A DNA stretch of 64,000 nucleotides from Bradyrhizobium sp. SZCCT0148 (GCF_018129985.1 NZ_JAFCKT010000003.1:572626-636625), one strand, 5' to 3'. Shown: positions 45,285-53,741, counted from the first letter of the stretch. Program-made: numbers and translations. Notes: a model not told the origin generated them from the sequence alone.

Positions 45285-46064
45285 GTGACGCCCATCATGA
45301 TCGCGGCCCTCGGATTGCTGATGGTGGCCACCGCGTTCCTGTCGGGGCTGTTCGGCATGGCGGGCGGGCTGATCCTGATCGGCGTGCTGCTGGCGCTGAT
45401 GCCGCTGCCGACCGCAATGGTGCTGCATGCGATCACGCAGATGGCCTCGAACGGCTGGCGCGCGTTTCTCTGGCGTGCGCATATCCGCTGGCGGCCGGTC
45501 GCGAACTACATGGTCGGCGCTGCCGTCGCGCTCGCGGCTTGGTCGCTCACCCGCTACGTACCTGACAAGCCGATGGCGCTGCTGCTGCTCGGCATCACCC
45601 CATTCATGGCACGGCTGTTGCCCGCGAGCATCAAGCCTAATCCCGACAGCCTCTGGCAGGGCACCGTCTACGGCATGATCTGCATGGGCTTGATGCTGAT
45701 GACCGGCGTGTCGGGGCCGTTGCTCGATACCTTCTTCCTCGGCGGCGATTTCGGCCGGCGCGAGAAGGTGGCGACGAAAGCGATGTGCCAGCTCGTCAGC
45801 CATTTCACCAAGCTGATCTATTTCGGCGGCATCATCGACCAGGCTGCGAGCCTCGATCCCATGCTCGCTGGCGTCGCGATCGCCGCCTCGATGCTCGGCA
45901 CCACGCTGGCGCGGCGCATCCTGGAAGCCATGACCGACCAGCAATTCATCGCCTGGTCCAACAAGTTGATCACCACCATTGCCTGTTACTACATCGCCTA
46001 TGGCGGCTGGTTGATGGTTCGCACACCGGTGCTGGCCGCCTTCGAAAAGGGAGGTTTGCAATGA
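45285..46064 (+). CDS. TSUP (TauE/SafE) membrane transporter
   Basis: The 259-residue product starts at a GTG after GAGAGGAATC (VTPIMIAALGLLMVATAF); an ATG four codons later is possible. Two repeats of about four membrane spans are seen, with FLSGLFGMAGGLILIGVLLA and VSGPLLDTFFLGGDFGRREK, the TSUP signature halves. This family exports sulfite, sulfoacetate or related anions; the specific substrate is not known. Its stop overlaps the next gene as ATGA, and LysR is divergent. Confidence 0.88.
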   Translation: MTPIMIAALGLLMVATAFLSGLFGMAGGLILIGVLLALMPLPTAMVLHAITQMASNGWRAFLWRAHIRWRPVANYMVGAAVALAAWSLTRYVPDKPMALLLLGITPFMARLLPASIKPNPDSLWQGTVYGMICMGLMLMTGVSGPLLDTFFLGGDFGRREKVATKAMCQLVSHFTKLIYFGGIIDQAASLDPMLAGVAIAASMLGTTLARRILEAMTDQQFIAWSNKLITTIACYYIAYGGWLMVRTPVLAAFEKGGLQ

Positions 46065-46291
46065 GCGAGATAGCCGATCCGCTGGTGCTGGACTTCGTCG
46101 AATGGATCGCACGCGAGCCGCGCGCCTATGCCGAGGTGATCGCGACCTGGAAGACCTCCTGCCCGCGCCTGACCATCTGGGAAGATGCCGCGGATCGCGG
46201 GCTCGTCTCGCGCGAGACCCTGCCAGGTCTCGGGCTGGTCATCGCGGTGACGGAAGACGGCGAGAGGTTGCTGCGCACGTACGGGCGGTGA
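46061..46291 (+). CDS. Small protein coupled to the TSUP transporter
   Basis: The 76-residue product (MSEIADPLVLDFVEWIAREP) overlaps the transporter stop as ATGA, so it is co-translated. It has a helical start (EVIATWKTSCPRLTIWEDAA) and an MarR-like wing feel (GLGLVIAVTEDGERLLRTYG). Known families do not come to mind; it may be a small DNA-binding or regulatory protein. The coupling suggests it works with the transporter. Confidence 0.7.
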   Translation: MSEIADPLVLDFVEWIAREPRAYAEVIATWKTSCPRLTIWEDAADRGLVSRETLPGLGLVIAVTEDGERLLRTYGR

Positions 46292-46304
46292 TGCCTCATC
46301 ACAT

Positions 46305-46388
46305 CGTCATTGCGAGCGCGAGCGAAGCAATCCAGAATGTCTTTCGCGGCGGCAGTCTGGATTGCTTCGCTCGCGCTCGCGATGACGG
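46305..46388. repeat. Nearly perfect inverted repeat with 32-bp arms
   Basis: Arms at 46305-46336 and 46356-46387 differ in one base (CGTCATTGCGAG versus CGTCATCGCGAG); the rest, including GAGCGAAGCAATCCAGA, is identical in inverted form. The 19-base loop is 46337-46355. It lies between the TSUP-linked gene and the GST gene. A truncated relative is at 59271 and a short one at 50266. Confidence 0.9.
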
Positions 46389-46397
46389 AAGACCACC

Positions 46398-47096
46398 ATG
46401 TCACTCAAGCTCTACGAACTCGTCGGCATCGATCCCGCGCGCCCGTTTAGCCCGTATTGCTGGCGCACGCGGATGGCGCTGGCGCATAAAGGCCTGTCCG
46501 CGCAATCGCTGCCCTGGCGCTTCACCGAAAAGAGCGCGATCGCGCCGCACGGCTCGGAGAAGGTGCCGGTGCTCTTGCATCACGACAAGCCCGTCGTCGA
46601 TTCCTGGACGATCGCAAATTACCTCGAAGACAATTTCCCGGACCGTCCGTCGCTCTTCGGCGGCGAAGGCGGCCGTGCCATGGCGCGCATGCTCAACGCC
46701 TGGGGCGACATCGCGATCGTCGGCGGCATCTTTCCGCTGATCGTGGCCGACATCCCGAACAATCTCGCCGAAGTCGATGCCGCCTATTTCCGCCAGTCGC
46801 GCGAGGCGCGCTTCGGCGGCAACAGCCTGGAACAGGTCATGGCGAGCCGCGACACCGGCGTGGTCGCGTTCCGCAAATCGCTGGAGGTGATGCGACAGAC
46901 CGTCAAGAAGCAGCCCTTCATCGGCGGCGCTACGCCGAACTATGCCGACTATATCGTGTTCGGAGGCTTTCAATGGGCGCGCGTGGTCAGCCCGTTCAAG
47001 CTGCTCGAGCCGGATGATCCGGTTTATGCCTGGCGCGAAAAACTGCTCGACGCGTTCGACGGCATTGCGCGGAAATCGCCGGGGCATCCAGTCTAG
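46398..47096 (+). CDS. Glutathione S-transferase family protein
   Basis: The 232-residue product (MSLKLYELVGIDPARPFSPY) has a thioredoxin-like N-terminal domain with CWRTRMALAHKGL, VPVLLHHDKPVVDSWTIANY for glutathione binding, and an all-helical C-terminal domain (FIGGATPNYADYIVFGGFQW). It is reminiscent of LigE/beta-etherase-like GSTs in the N-terminal segment, but the substrate is unknown. Confidence 0.88.
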   Translation: MSLKLYELVGIDPARPFSPYCWRTRMALAHKGLSAQSLPWRFTEKSAIAPHGSEKVPVLLHHDKPVVDSWTIANYLEDNFPDRPSLFGGEGGRAMARMLNAWGDIAIVGGIFPLIVADIPNNLAEVDAAYFRQSREARFGGNSLEQVMASRDTGVVAFRKSLEVMRQTVKKQPFIGGATPNYADYIVFGGFQWARVVSPFKLLEPDDPVYAWREKLLDAFDGIARKSPGHPV

Positions 47097-47157
47097 TTTC
47101 GTAGCCTGGATGAGCGCGGCGAAATCCGGGGCCGCCGTCGACGGAACGATCCCCCGA

Positions 47158-47373
47158 TTACGCGCGTGCTCCATCCGGGCTATGGGCTTCCTCCGCCGCT
47201 TTCCTCAAACACTCCCGGCACAGGCAGTCTTCGCTCTCGACCGGTATCGGCAGCTTCGCTGTCTCCTCCGCGCACCAGCAGGTGCCCGAGAGATCGCAGC
47301 CGAACTCGGTGCCGCAGCGCGCGCAGGCGAGGCGGCGCGGTTCCGGGGCTGAGAAATCTTTCGAATTTGTCAT
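47158..47373 (-). CDS. Cysteine-rich CWC-type small protein
   Basis: The 71-residue product has ACARCGTEFGCDLSGTCWCA and DCLCRECL, that is C-x2-CG-x3-GC...CWC plus C-x-C-x2-C; the C-W-C motif defines the CWC family. Metal (zinc) binding is likely. No wider function is known. It is convergent with the GST gene. Confidence 0.85.
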   Translation of the reverse strand: MTNSKDFSAPEPRRLACARCGTEFGCDLSGTCWCAEETAKLPIPVESEDCLCRECLRKAAEEAHSPDGARA

Positions 47374-47487
47374 GATTTCCGTCGAAGCTTCGCCGTGATT
47401 TTCATGTCGGGTTCATCGGTCGCTGCTGTATATTAGGCGTCGCATGCGGACTCCGAAAGCGGCTCTCGGCACGCGAAGGACAAATTG

Positions 47488-49044
47488 ATGGCCCGCGATT
47501 CGCAAGCCGCGCTCGTCGCGCTCAACCGTTTTGGCCTCGGCGCCCGCGGCGGCGCCTCCGGCGATCTCATCAATGCCGCCTCAGATCCACGCGGCTTTGT
47601 GAAGGCGGAGCTCGTCCGCGCAAGCGGGGTGTTGCTGGAGGCGCCCGGTCTGCAATCGACACAGCAACTTGGGCAGGCAGTCTTCGCCTATCAGGATCAA
47701 GTCAGGCAGGCGCGCGAAACGGCCAAGGCGGCCGCGCCCGCCGAGACGCCGTCGCCTGCGCCCACGGATCAGAAGCCAGGGCTCCGCCGCAATCTCTCGC
47801 TGAATGCGGCAGCAACGGAGGTCGCCGGCCAGATGGCCGAGACAAAGCCGGCGGACAGTGTCGCAAAGCCGGACGCGATACAGCCCAGTGCGGTCGCACC
47901 GCCTTCGGCAAAGCCGGCTCCGCAACCGCTCAACGTGATTCAGAAGACCTTCCGCGCCGAGGCACTGGCGCGCCTGCAGCGCGCGACACTGGCCACCTGC
48001 GGCTTCACCGAGCGTCTCGTCGCGTTCTGGTCCAACCATTTCTGCATTTCCGCGACCAAGGGCGAGCTGGCGCGGATCTGGGCCGGCGCGTTCGAGCGCG
48101 AGGCAATCAGGCCGCATGTGCTCGGACGCTTCGCCGACATGCTGAAGGCGGTCGAGCAGCATCCGGCGATGCTGTTCTTCCTCGACAACCAGCAATCGCT
48201 CGGGCCGGATTCGCGCGCGGGCCAGAATCGCAAGCGCGGGCTCAACGAAAATCTCGCGCGCGAGATCATGGAGCTGCATACGCTCGGCGTCGGCGGTGGC
48301 TATTCGCAGGAGGACGTCACCGCGCTCGCACGCATCATCACCGGCTGGACCTTTGCCGGACGGCAGGGGCAGCTCGGCGCACCCGGCTCCTTCGTGTTCA
48401 ACGCCAATGCGCACCAGCCCGGCGCGCAGATGCTGCTCGGCAAGACCTACGAGGCGACAGGCCTTGCGCAGGGCGAAGCCGCGCTCGCCGATATCGCGCG
48501 CCATCCGTCAACCGCGAACTTCATCGCCACCAAATTCGTCCGTCATTTCGTCGCCGACGAGCCGCCTCCGGCATTGGTCGCGCGGTTGCGCGATGTCTTC
48601 GTCAAGACCGACGGCGACCTCAAGGCGCTTGCGACGGCACTGGTCGATTCCGACGAGGCCTGGAAGGCGCCGCTGACCAAGATGCGCTCGCCTTACGATT
48701 TCCTGGTCGCGAGCGGCCGGCTGCTCGCCCGCGTCCCGGAGGATCCCGGCGCCTATCTGAACAATCTGAACCTGCTGGGGCAGCCGCTGTGGTCGCCCGC
48801 CGGCCCCAATGGTTTCCCCGATACCACCGCGGCGTGGGCTGCGCCCGAGGGCATGAAACTCAGGCTCGATATCGCCGCGCAAATGGGTGCACGGCTCGGG
48901 CCCAACATCGATCCGCTGGATCTGCTGGAATTTGCTGCAGCCGACGCGGCCTCCATCGAGACGCGTAAAACCATCGAGCGCGCGGAATCGCGCCAGCAGG
49001 CCCTGGCGCTGCTCTTGATGTCGCCGGAAATGCAAAGGAGATGA
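47488..49044 (+). CDS. DUF1800 family protein
   Basis: The 518-residue product (MARDSQAALVALNRFGLGAR) begins with the typical RFGLGAR motif, has a Pro/Ala-rich spacer at about 70-150, then TFRAEALARLQRATLATCGF, ERLVAFWSNHFCISATKGEL, ARGIMELHTLGVGG-like RGLNENLAREIMELHTLGVG and LGKTYEATG. These are DUF1800 hallmarks. The stop overlaps the DUF1501 gene start by four bases. The pair is often found together across bacteria, with a presumed role in an exported protein assembly that is not well understood. Confidence 0.9.
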   Translation: MARDSQAALVALNRFGLGARGGASGDLINAASDPRGFVKAELVRASGVLLEAPGLQSTQQLGQAVFAYQDQVRQARETAKAAAPAETPSPAPTDQKPGLRRNLSLNAAATEVAGQMAETKPADSVAKPDAIQPSAVAPPSAKPAPQPLNVIQKTFRAEALARLQRATLATCGFTERLVAFWSNHFCISATKGELARIWAGAFEREAIRPHVLGRFADMLKAVEQHPAMLFFLDNQQSLGPDSRAGQNRKRGLNENLAREIMELHTLGVGGGYSQEDVTALARIITGWTFAGRQGQLGAPGSFVFNANAHQPGAQMLLGKTYEATGLAQGEAALADIARHPSTANFIATKFVRHFVADEPPPALVARLRDVFVKTDGDLKALATALVDSDEAWKAPLTKMRSPYDFLVASGRLLARVPEDPGAYLNNLNLLGQPLWSPAGPNGFPDTTAAWAAPEGMKLRLDIAAQMGARLGPNIDPLDLLEFAAADAASIETRKTIERAESRQQALALLLMSPEMQRR

Positions 49045-50264
49045 TGATGGTCGACTACGTCGAGAACCGCCTCCTCACCTCGCGTCGTAGGCTACTGCTC
49101 GGCGGCGCGTCGTTTGCAGCCTGGGCTTACTTGCCGAAATTCGCACGTGCCGCTGATGGCCGCGATCCCCGGCTGGTCGTGGTGATCCTGCGCGGCGCGC
49201 TCGACGGTCTCTCGACCGTCGCGCCGATCGGCGATCCCGATTATGCAGGCCTGCACGGCTCGATCGCGCTTGCAGCGGATGGAGCGCATCCCGCGATCAT
49301 GCTGGATTCGTTCTTTGCGCTGCATCCGGCGATGCCGGAGTTCGCGCGCATGTATCGCGACAAGCACGCCGCGGTGATCCACGCGGTGGCGACGCCCTAT
49401 CGCGACCGCTCGCATTTCGACGGCCAGGACGTGCTCGAAAGCGGCTATGCCGGGCCGGGCCGCGTGCAGTCCGGCTGGCTCAATCGCGCGCTGGAAGCGC
49501 TGCCGCGCGGCGAGCGTGTATCGAGCGCGCTTGCGGTTGGGCCCACCACGCCGTTGGTGTTGCGTGGCAACGCACCGACCGTCGGCTGGGCGCCGGTGGC
49601 GCTGCCGCAGGCCGACGACGACACCGCGATGCGCCTCGTCGATCTCTACCGTCATCGCGATCCCGCGCTGGCGATGGCCCTGTCGCAAGGCCTCCAGCTC
49701 GACAAGGCCGCGAGCGGCGCCGACATGAAGCCGAAGCCCGGCAATGCGGTGGCGCAGATGCGCCAGGTCGCGCGTGGCGCGGCCAAGTTGATGGCGGCGG
49801 ATGACGGCCCGCGCATCGCCGCGCTTGCCTTCGACGGCTGGGACACGCATGCCAACGAGGGCGGCCCGGTCGGTCGTCTCGCCTTTCTGCTCGGCGGGCT
49901 CGACGGCGCGCTCGCCGAATTCGAAAGCGGCTTGGGGGAGCGCTGGCGCGACACCGTCGTCGTCGTCGCCACCGAATTCGGCCGTACCGCACGCATCAAC
50001 GGCACCGACGGCACCGATCACGGCACCGGCACGATCGCGCTGCTCGCCGGCGGCGCCGTGAAAGGCGGCCGCGTCATCTCCGACTGGCCAGGCCTCAAGC
50101 TCGCCAATCTCTACGAGGGGCGCGACCTCAAGCCGACCACCGATCTCCGCTGCGTCGTCAAGGGCGTGCTGCAGGACCAGTTCGGCCTGTCCGATCGCGT
50201 GCTGGCCGAGACGGTGTTCCCGGACAGCGCGAGCGCAAGGCCGATGAAGGGATTGGTTGCCTAA
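49041..50264 (+). CDS. DUF1501 family Tat-exported protein
   Basis: The 407-residue protein has a twin-arginine signal (LTSRRRLLLGGASFAAWAYL, then PKFARAADG) and a sulfatase/alkaline phosphatase-like fold with VVVILRGALDGLSTVAPIGD, AALAFDGWDTHANEGGPVGR and VVVVATEFGRTARINGTDGT, TDHGTGTIALLAGG. These are the DUF1501 conserved blocks, with His and Asp suited to a metal site. It is co-translated with the DUF1800 protein. Confidence 0.9.
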   Translation: MMMVDYVENRLLTSRRRLLLGGASFAAWAYLPKFARAADGRDPRLVVVILRGALDGLSTVAPIGDPDYAGLHGSIALAADGAHPAIMLDSFFALHPAMPEFARMYRDKHAAVIHAVATPYRDRSHFDGQDVLESGYAGPGRVQSGWLNRALEALPRGERVSSALAVGPTTPLVLRGNAPTVGWAPVALPQADDDTAMRLVDLYRHRDPALAMALSQGLQLDKAASGADMKPKPGNAVAQMRQVARGAAKLMAADDGPRIAALAFDGWDTHANEGGPVGRLAFLLGGLDGALAEFESGLGERWRDTVVVVATEFGRTARINGTDGTDHGTGTIALLAGGAVKGGRVISDWPGLKLANLYEGRDLKPTTDLRCVVKGVLQDQFGLSDRVLAETVFPDSASARPMKGLVA

Positions 50265-50265
50265 C

Positions 50266-50309
50266 CGTCATTGCGGGCGCGCGCCTTGCGGCGCGTCCCG
50301 GAATGACGA
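50266..50309. repeat. Short intergenic palindrome (CGTCATTGCGGG type)
   Basis: CGTCATTGCGGGCGCGCGCC and the end GGCGCGTCCCGGAATGACG are inverted partners. It follows the DUF1501 stop at once and is a short relative of the 46305 unit. Confidence 0.7.
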
Positions 50310-50339
50310 CATGATGAGCCGAGCATCAGGAGACCACCC

Positions 50340-50654
50340 ATGTACATCGCCATGAACCGCTTCCGTGTCGCCAAGGGCTCCGAGTCCGCCTTCGAGCAGG
50401 TCTGGCTCTCGCGTGACACGCATTTGGACAAGGTGCCGGGCTTCGTCGAATTCCACTTGCTAAAAGGGCCAGAGCTCGAGGACCATACGCTCTACGCTTC
50501 GCACACCATCTGGTCGAACCATGCCGCCTTCGAGGCGTGGACCAAATCCGATGCGTTCCGCGCGGCGCATGCGCGGGCCGGTGACACCAAGCCGGCCTAT
50601 CTCGGCCATCCCCAGTTCGAAGGCTTCGAGGTGATCCAGACCGTGGCGAAGTAG
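50340..50654 (+). CDS. IsdG-type haem-degrading monooxygenase
   Basis: The 104-residue product (MYIAMNRFRVAKGSESAFEQ) is an antibiotic-monooxygenase fold protein with Asn6, Trp67 and His77, matching the Asn-Trp-His triad of IsdG/IsdI in order and spacing. It should cleave haem, releasing iron. Bradyrhizobium japonicum has two such enzymes (HmuQ and HmuD); which one this resembles is not clear. No haem transporter genes are next to it. Confidence 0.85.
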   Translation: MYIAMNRFRVAKGSESAFEQVWLSRDTHLDKVPGFVEFHLLKGPELEDHTLYASHTIWSNHAAFEAWTKSDAFRAAHARAGDTKPAYLGHPQFEGFEVIQTVAK

Positions 50655-50670
50655 CGCCGCGCCTAGAAGG

Positions 50671-51612
50671 TCAGCCCAGGGTGATCTTGTCGATCTCCGC
50701 CATCTCCTCGGCAGTGAGCTTCCAGACGATCGCCTTGACGTTCTGCTCGATCTGCTCGACGCGGGTGGCGCCGGCGATCACGCTCGACACCTGCGGGCGG
50801 GCGGCGAGCCAGGAGAAGGCGAGCTCGAGCAAGCTGTGGCCGCGGGCCTTGGCGAAGGCCTGGAGCTTCTCGACGATGTCCTCGTTGCGAGGCGTGACGT
50901 AGCGCTCGCGCAGCCGTTCCACCTTGCCGAAGCGGGTGTCGCCGGGCGCGGCCTCGCCCTTGCGGTACTTGCCGGTCAGAAGTCCGCTGGCAAGCGGGAA
51001 GAATGGCAACAGGCCGAGCTTGTACTCCGTTGCTGCCGGCAGCAGGTCCTTCTCGATGTCGCGCACGACCAGCGAGTATTCGTCCTGGCAGGAGACGAAG
51101 CGGCTGACATTCATCGCGCGTGCGACGTACTCGGCTTCAGCGACGCGCCAGGCCGGAAAGTTCGAATTGCCGATGTAGCGCACCTTGCCCTGGCGGACGA
51201 GATCGTCGAGCGCGCGCAGGCTCTCCTCGATCGGCGTCAGCGGGTCATAGTCGTGCTGCTGGTAGAGATCGATGTAATCCGTCTTCAGCCGCTTCAGGCT
51301 CGCTTCCACGGCGTTCATGATATAGCGGCGCGAGGCGCCCTGCTTGGTGCCGTCCTCGGCCATCGGCTTGGAATATTTCGTTGCCAGCACGATGTCCTTG
51401 CGGCGCTCGCCCAGCACTGCGCCGAGCACGGTTTCCGAGCCGCCCATGTTCGAATAGATGTCGGCGGTGTCGAACAGCGTGATGCCGAGATCGAGCGCGC
51501 GATGGATCACTTTGCGCGAGGTCTCCAGATCCGTGCGCTGGCCGAAATTGTTGCAGCCGAGCCCGACCGCGGACACACGAAGGCCGGAAGCGCCGAGATT
51601 GCGAATTTCCAT
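50671..51612 (-). CDS. Aldo/keto reductase
   Basis: The 313-residue TIM-barrel oxidoreductase (MEIRNLGASGLRVSAVGLGC) has the AKR tetrad: Asp and Tyr in LFDTADIYSNMGGSE, Lys in VLATKYSKPMAEDG, His in IDLYQQHDYDPLT. NADPH site elements include WLAARPQVSSVIAGATRVEQ. Substrate unknown. It is convergent with the haem oxygenase gene. Confidence 0.93.
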   Translation of the reverse strand: MEIRNLGASGLRVSAVGLGCNNFGQRTDLETSRKVIHRALDLGITLFDTADIYSNMGGSETVLGAVLGERRKDIVLATKYSKPMAEDGTKQGASRRYIMNAVEASLKRLKTDYIDLYQQHDYDPLTPIEESLRALDDLVRQGKVRYIGNSNFPAWRVAEAEYVARAMNVSRFVSCQDEYSLVVRDIEKDLLPAATEYKLGLLPFFPLASGLLTGKYRKGEAAPGDTRFGKVERLRERYVTPRNEDIVEKLQAFAKARGHSLLELAFSWLAARPQVSSVIAGATRVEQIEQNVKAIVWKLTAEEMAEIDKITLG

Positions 51613-51709
51613 GGTGGATCCTGTCAGAGAGAGCAGCCACCCATTGTGACCATCGTGCGCCGCAGCAGCAAGGCGCGCGCCGCGCTGCTGCCATGCCGGC
51701 AGGGCGGAC

Positions 51710-51754
51710 AAAAAAATGCGGCCCCTGTCAGACGCGGCGACTGACGGGGACCGC
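51710..51754 (-). terminator. Intrinsic terminator downstream of the GNAT gene
   Basis: On the minus strand GCGGTCCCCGTCAG pairs with CTGACAGGGGCCGC (two internal mismatches or wobbles) around a nine-base loop and is followed by ATTTTTTTG. It ends transcription of the GNAT gene, which stops about 110 bases earlier. Confidence 0.75.
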
Positions 51755-51863
51755 TTGGGGCGCTTGATCGGTGACGGGGGGCCTGATCAGACGCAGGTGC
51801 AGCGTAGTCCCGCTATGTTACGCGAGGGTGACAGGCGGACTTATCCACAGATGCGCGCCGGGG

Positions 51864-52319
51864 TCAGAACAGCTTGCGATAGACGATGAAGCCGGAGCGC
51901 TCCGCGACCTTGTCGTACAGGCGCTGCGCCGTGACATTTGTCTCGTGCGTCTGCCAATAGACGCGTGGCGATCCCGCCAGTTTCGCCCGCTCATACACGC
52001 CGTGGATCAACGCCGCGCCGACGCCCTTGCCGCGCGCTTCCTCGGAGGTGAACAGGTCCTGGAGATAGCATGACGGCTCGATCGCCGTGGTGCTGCGATG
52101 AAATAGGTAGTTCGTCATGCCGAGCAGCTTGCCGTCGCTCTCGGCGACCAGCCCATGCACCGGCTCGTAGGCATCGAAGAAACGCTGCCACGTCGCCGCG
52201 GTGATCTCGCCCGCCAGCGCGGTCGGGCCGGAGCGGCCGTAGAAGGCGTTGTAGCCGTCCCACAGCGGCAGCCATTGATCATAGTCCTGCCTGGTGACGG
52301 CGCGAATGGTGAGCGACAT
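51864..52319 (-). CDS. GNAT-family N-acetyltransferase
   Basis: The 151-residue protein (MSLTIRAVTRQDYDQWLPLW) has the acetyl-CoA pyrophosphate loop EEARGKGVGAALIHGVYERA (R/Q-x2-G-x-G/A pattern), preceded by SCYLQDLFTS and followed by VYWQTHETNVTAQRLYDKVA. It acetylates an amino group of an unknown substrate. It has its own terminator. Confidence 0.9.
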   Translation of the reverse strand: MSLTIRAVTRQDYDQWLPLWDGYNAFYGRSGPTALAGEITAATWQRFFDAYEPVHGLVAESDGKLLGMTNYLFHRSTTAIEPSCYLQDLFTSEEARGKGVGAALIHGVYERAKLAGSPRVYWQTHETNVTAQRLYDKVAERSGFIVYRKLF

Positions 52320-52390
52320 GTGGATTTTCTGCGATCGATGTGATGTCCTTCATACGTGAAGACGGGCGTGCTGATCAATCGCTGGTCGCA

Positions 52391-53203
52391 TCACTCCGCG
52401 ACGCGCAGATACCGGATCAGCCTGCGGCCGGCGGGATCGCGCAGCGAGCGGTAGTAGTCGGCGCGTGAAGGCGCGTCGGTGTGGCGTACGAGATCGGTCA
52501 CCGGTGTGTAGCTGAGCATGCGCCCGCCGTCGGGCAGTGCCGTGCAGACGAAGCGCAGCACCTCGCCGGCGCGCAAGGCGATGTTGATCGGCGTGGCGTC
52601 GCCGATCCGCACCATCTCCATGCGCTGTGCGATGAAGGTGCCGAGTTCGTCCTCGGGCAGTTCGAACGCGCCAGTGTCGCGGCCGTGATACATCAGCGCG
52701 ATGAAGGGCGGCTTGCCGTCGGCGATCTCATCCGGCACCGCGAAATAGTCACGGAACGCGCGGTTGATGAACTCGGCCCGCGTCTCGGCATCGAGCAGCA
52801 CGATGCCGATATCGACCTGGTCGAGCGCGGCCGACAGCCGTGCCGCCGTGGCGTGGCTCCGGCGCTCGGCCGCGAACGTGCCGAGTAGCCGCTCGCGCAT
52901 CAGGCCGGTGATGCCGGCCGTGGCGGCAGCCGCGATCGCCATGAGGCCGAGCGGGGCCAGATCGGCGGTGGTCGAGCCGGAAACGCCGTGACGGCCGAGG
53001 ATGAGCAGCGCGGCGCCGATCACCGCGATGGCCGCACTGGTGACGGCGGAGGCGAGACCCGACAATGCGCCGGCGAGCGCCACGATGCAGACCAGCAGCG
53101 GCGCGGGCGAGGCCGTGGGGATAAAGCGATCGAACACCGTCGCCAGCAGCAGGGTTGCTGCCGTCAGCACTGGACCGGAGATCGCACGCCATCGGACTCG
53201 CAT
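52391..53203 (-). CDS. Membrane-anchored PAS-domain protein without output domain
   Basis: The 270-residue product has four to five membrane segments in the first 110 residues (VLTAATLLLATVFDRFI, LLVCIVALAGALSGLAS, IAVIGAALLILGRHG, LGLMAIAAAATAGITGLM), resembling the KdpD-like DUF4118 layout, then a short coiled linker and one PAS domain (LDQVDIGIVLLDAETRAEFI, NRAFRDYFAVPDEIADGKPP). No kinase, GGDEF or HTH domain is present. It may be a sensor that works through another protein, or a relic of a longer sensor kinase. Confidence 0.8.
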   Translation of the reverse strand: MRVRWRAISGPVLTAATLLLATVFDRFIPTASPAPLLVCIVALAGALSGLASAVTSAAIAVIGAALLILGRHGVSGSTTADLAPLGLMAIAAAATAGITGLMRERLLGTFAAERRSHATAARLSAALDQVDIGIVLLDAETRAEFINRAFRDYFAVPDEIADGKPPFIALMYHGRDTGAFELPEDELGTFIAQRMEMVRIGDATPINIALRAGEVLRFVCTALPDGGRMLSYTPVTDLVRHTDAPSRADYYRSLRDPAGRRLIRYLRVAE

Positions 53204-53332
53204 CGACCAGTCTCGCTCCTCCTTGAACGAGCTAAGGCGGCAACACTGGCTGAACGTTCCGCCGATGCGATGCGTTTTCGCGCGGCGTGCCTAAGCCTCG
53301 CTTGCGCACAAGCCTAAGGCTTTCAGATGATT

Positions 53333-53491
53333 TTAGACCAGATGCGCGGGCTTGAGGGGCTGCTGCAGCGCGGGCACATTCAGCGTCGACGTCCCCGGGC
53401 CCTTGCGGGTGCCGACGACGATCAGCAGCGACGCCGCGACCAGGATGGCCGCAGTCAGCGCGATTGCAACGACTACCACAGGTGACTTCAT
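53333..53491 (-). CDS. Small single-span membrane protein (52 residues)
   Basis: The frame encodes MKSPVVVVAIALTAAILVAA and SLLIVVGTRKGPGTSTLNVP, then a Pro-rich end. One strong membrane helix is clear. It stands between the PAS protein gene and the 58-residue membrane gene, all on the minus strand. No function known. Confidence 0.6.
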   Translation of the reverse strand: MKSPVVVVAIALTAAILVAASLLIVVGTRKGPGTSTLNVPALQQPLKPAHLV

Positions 53492-53564
53492 CGACGTCCC
53501 GTTACGATGCCGGTCAGTGCGGGTCGCTCGGCGCCTTGAAGGCTCAACCAGGATGAAACGGAAA

Positions 53565-53741
53565 TCAGACCGGCAGGCCCATCGCCATGGTCGCCTTGGT
53601 CGAGAGCACCGTCAGGGCGACGATCAGGCACAGCGAGAGCGCGGCAACCGCCAGCGAGGCAGCGACCGCATGAATTAACCGGGAGGATGCGACGGGTGCG
53701 GGTTGGCCCTGAAAGCCTGCCGTGCCGGACGCCCGTATCAT
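53565..53741 (-). CDS. Small single-span membrane protein (58 residues)
   Basis: The frame encodes MIRASGTAGFQGQPAPVASS, then a helix around LIHAVAASLAVAALSLCLIV and ALTVLSTKATMAMGLPV. It is similar in plan to the 45-residue gene at 35539. It lies 73 bases upstream of the 52-residue gene and may share a transcript with it. Confidence 0.55.
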   Translation of the reverse strand: MIRASGTAGFQGQPAPVASSRLIHAVAASLAVAALSLCLIVALTVLSTKATMAMGLPV

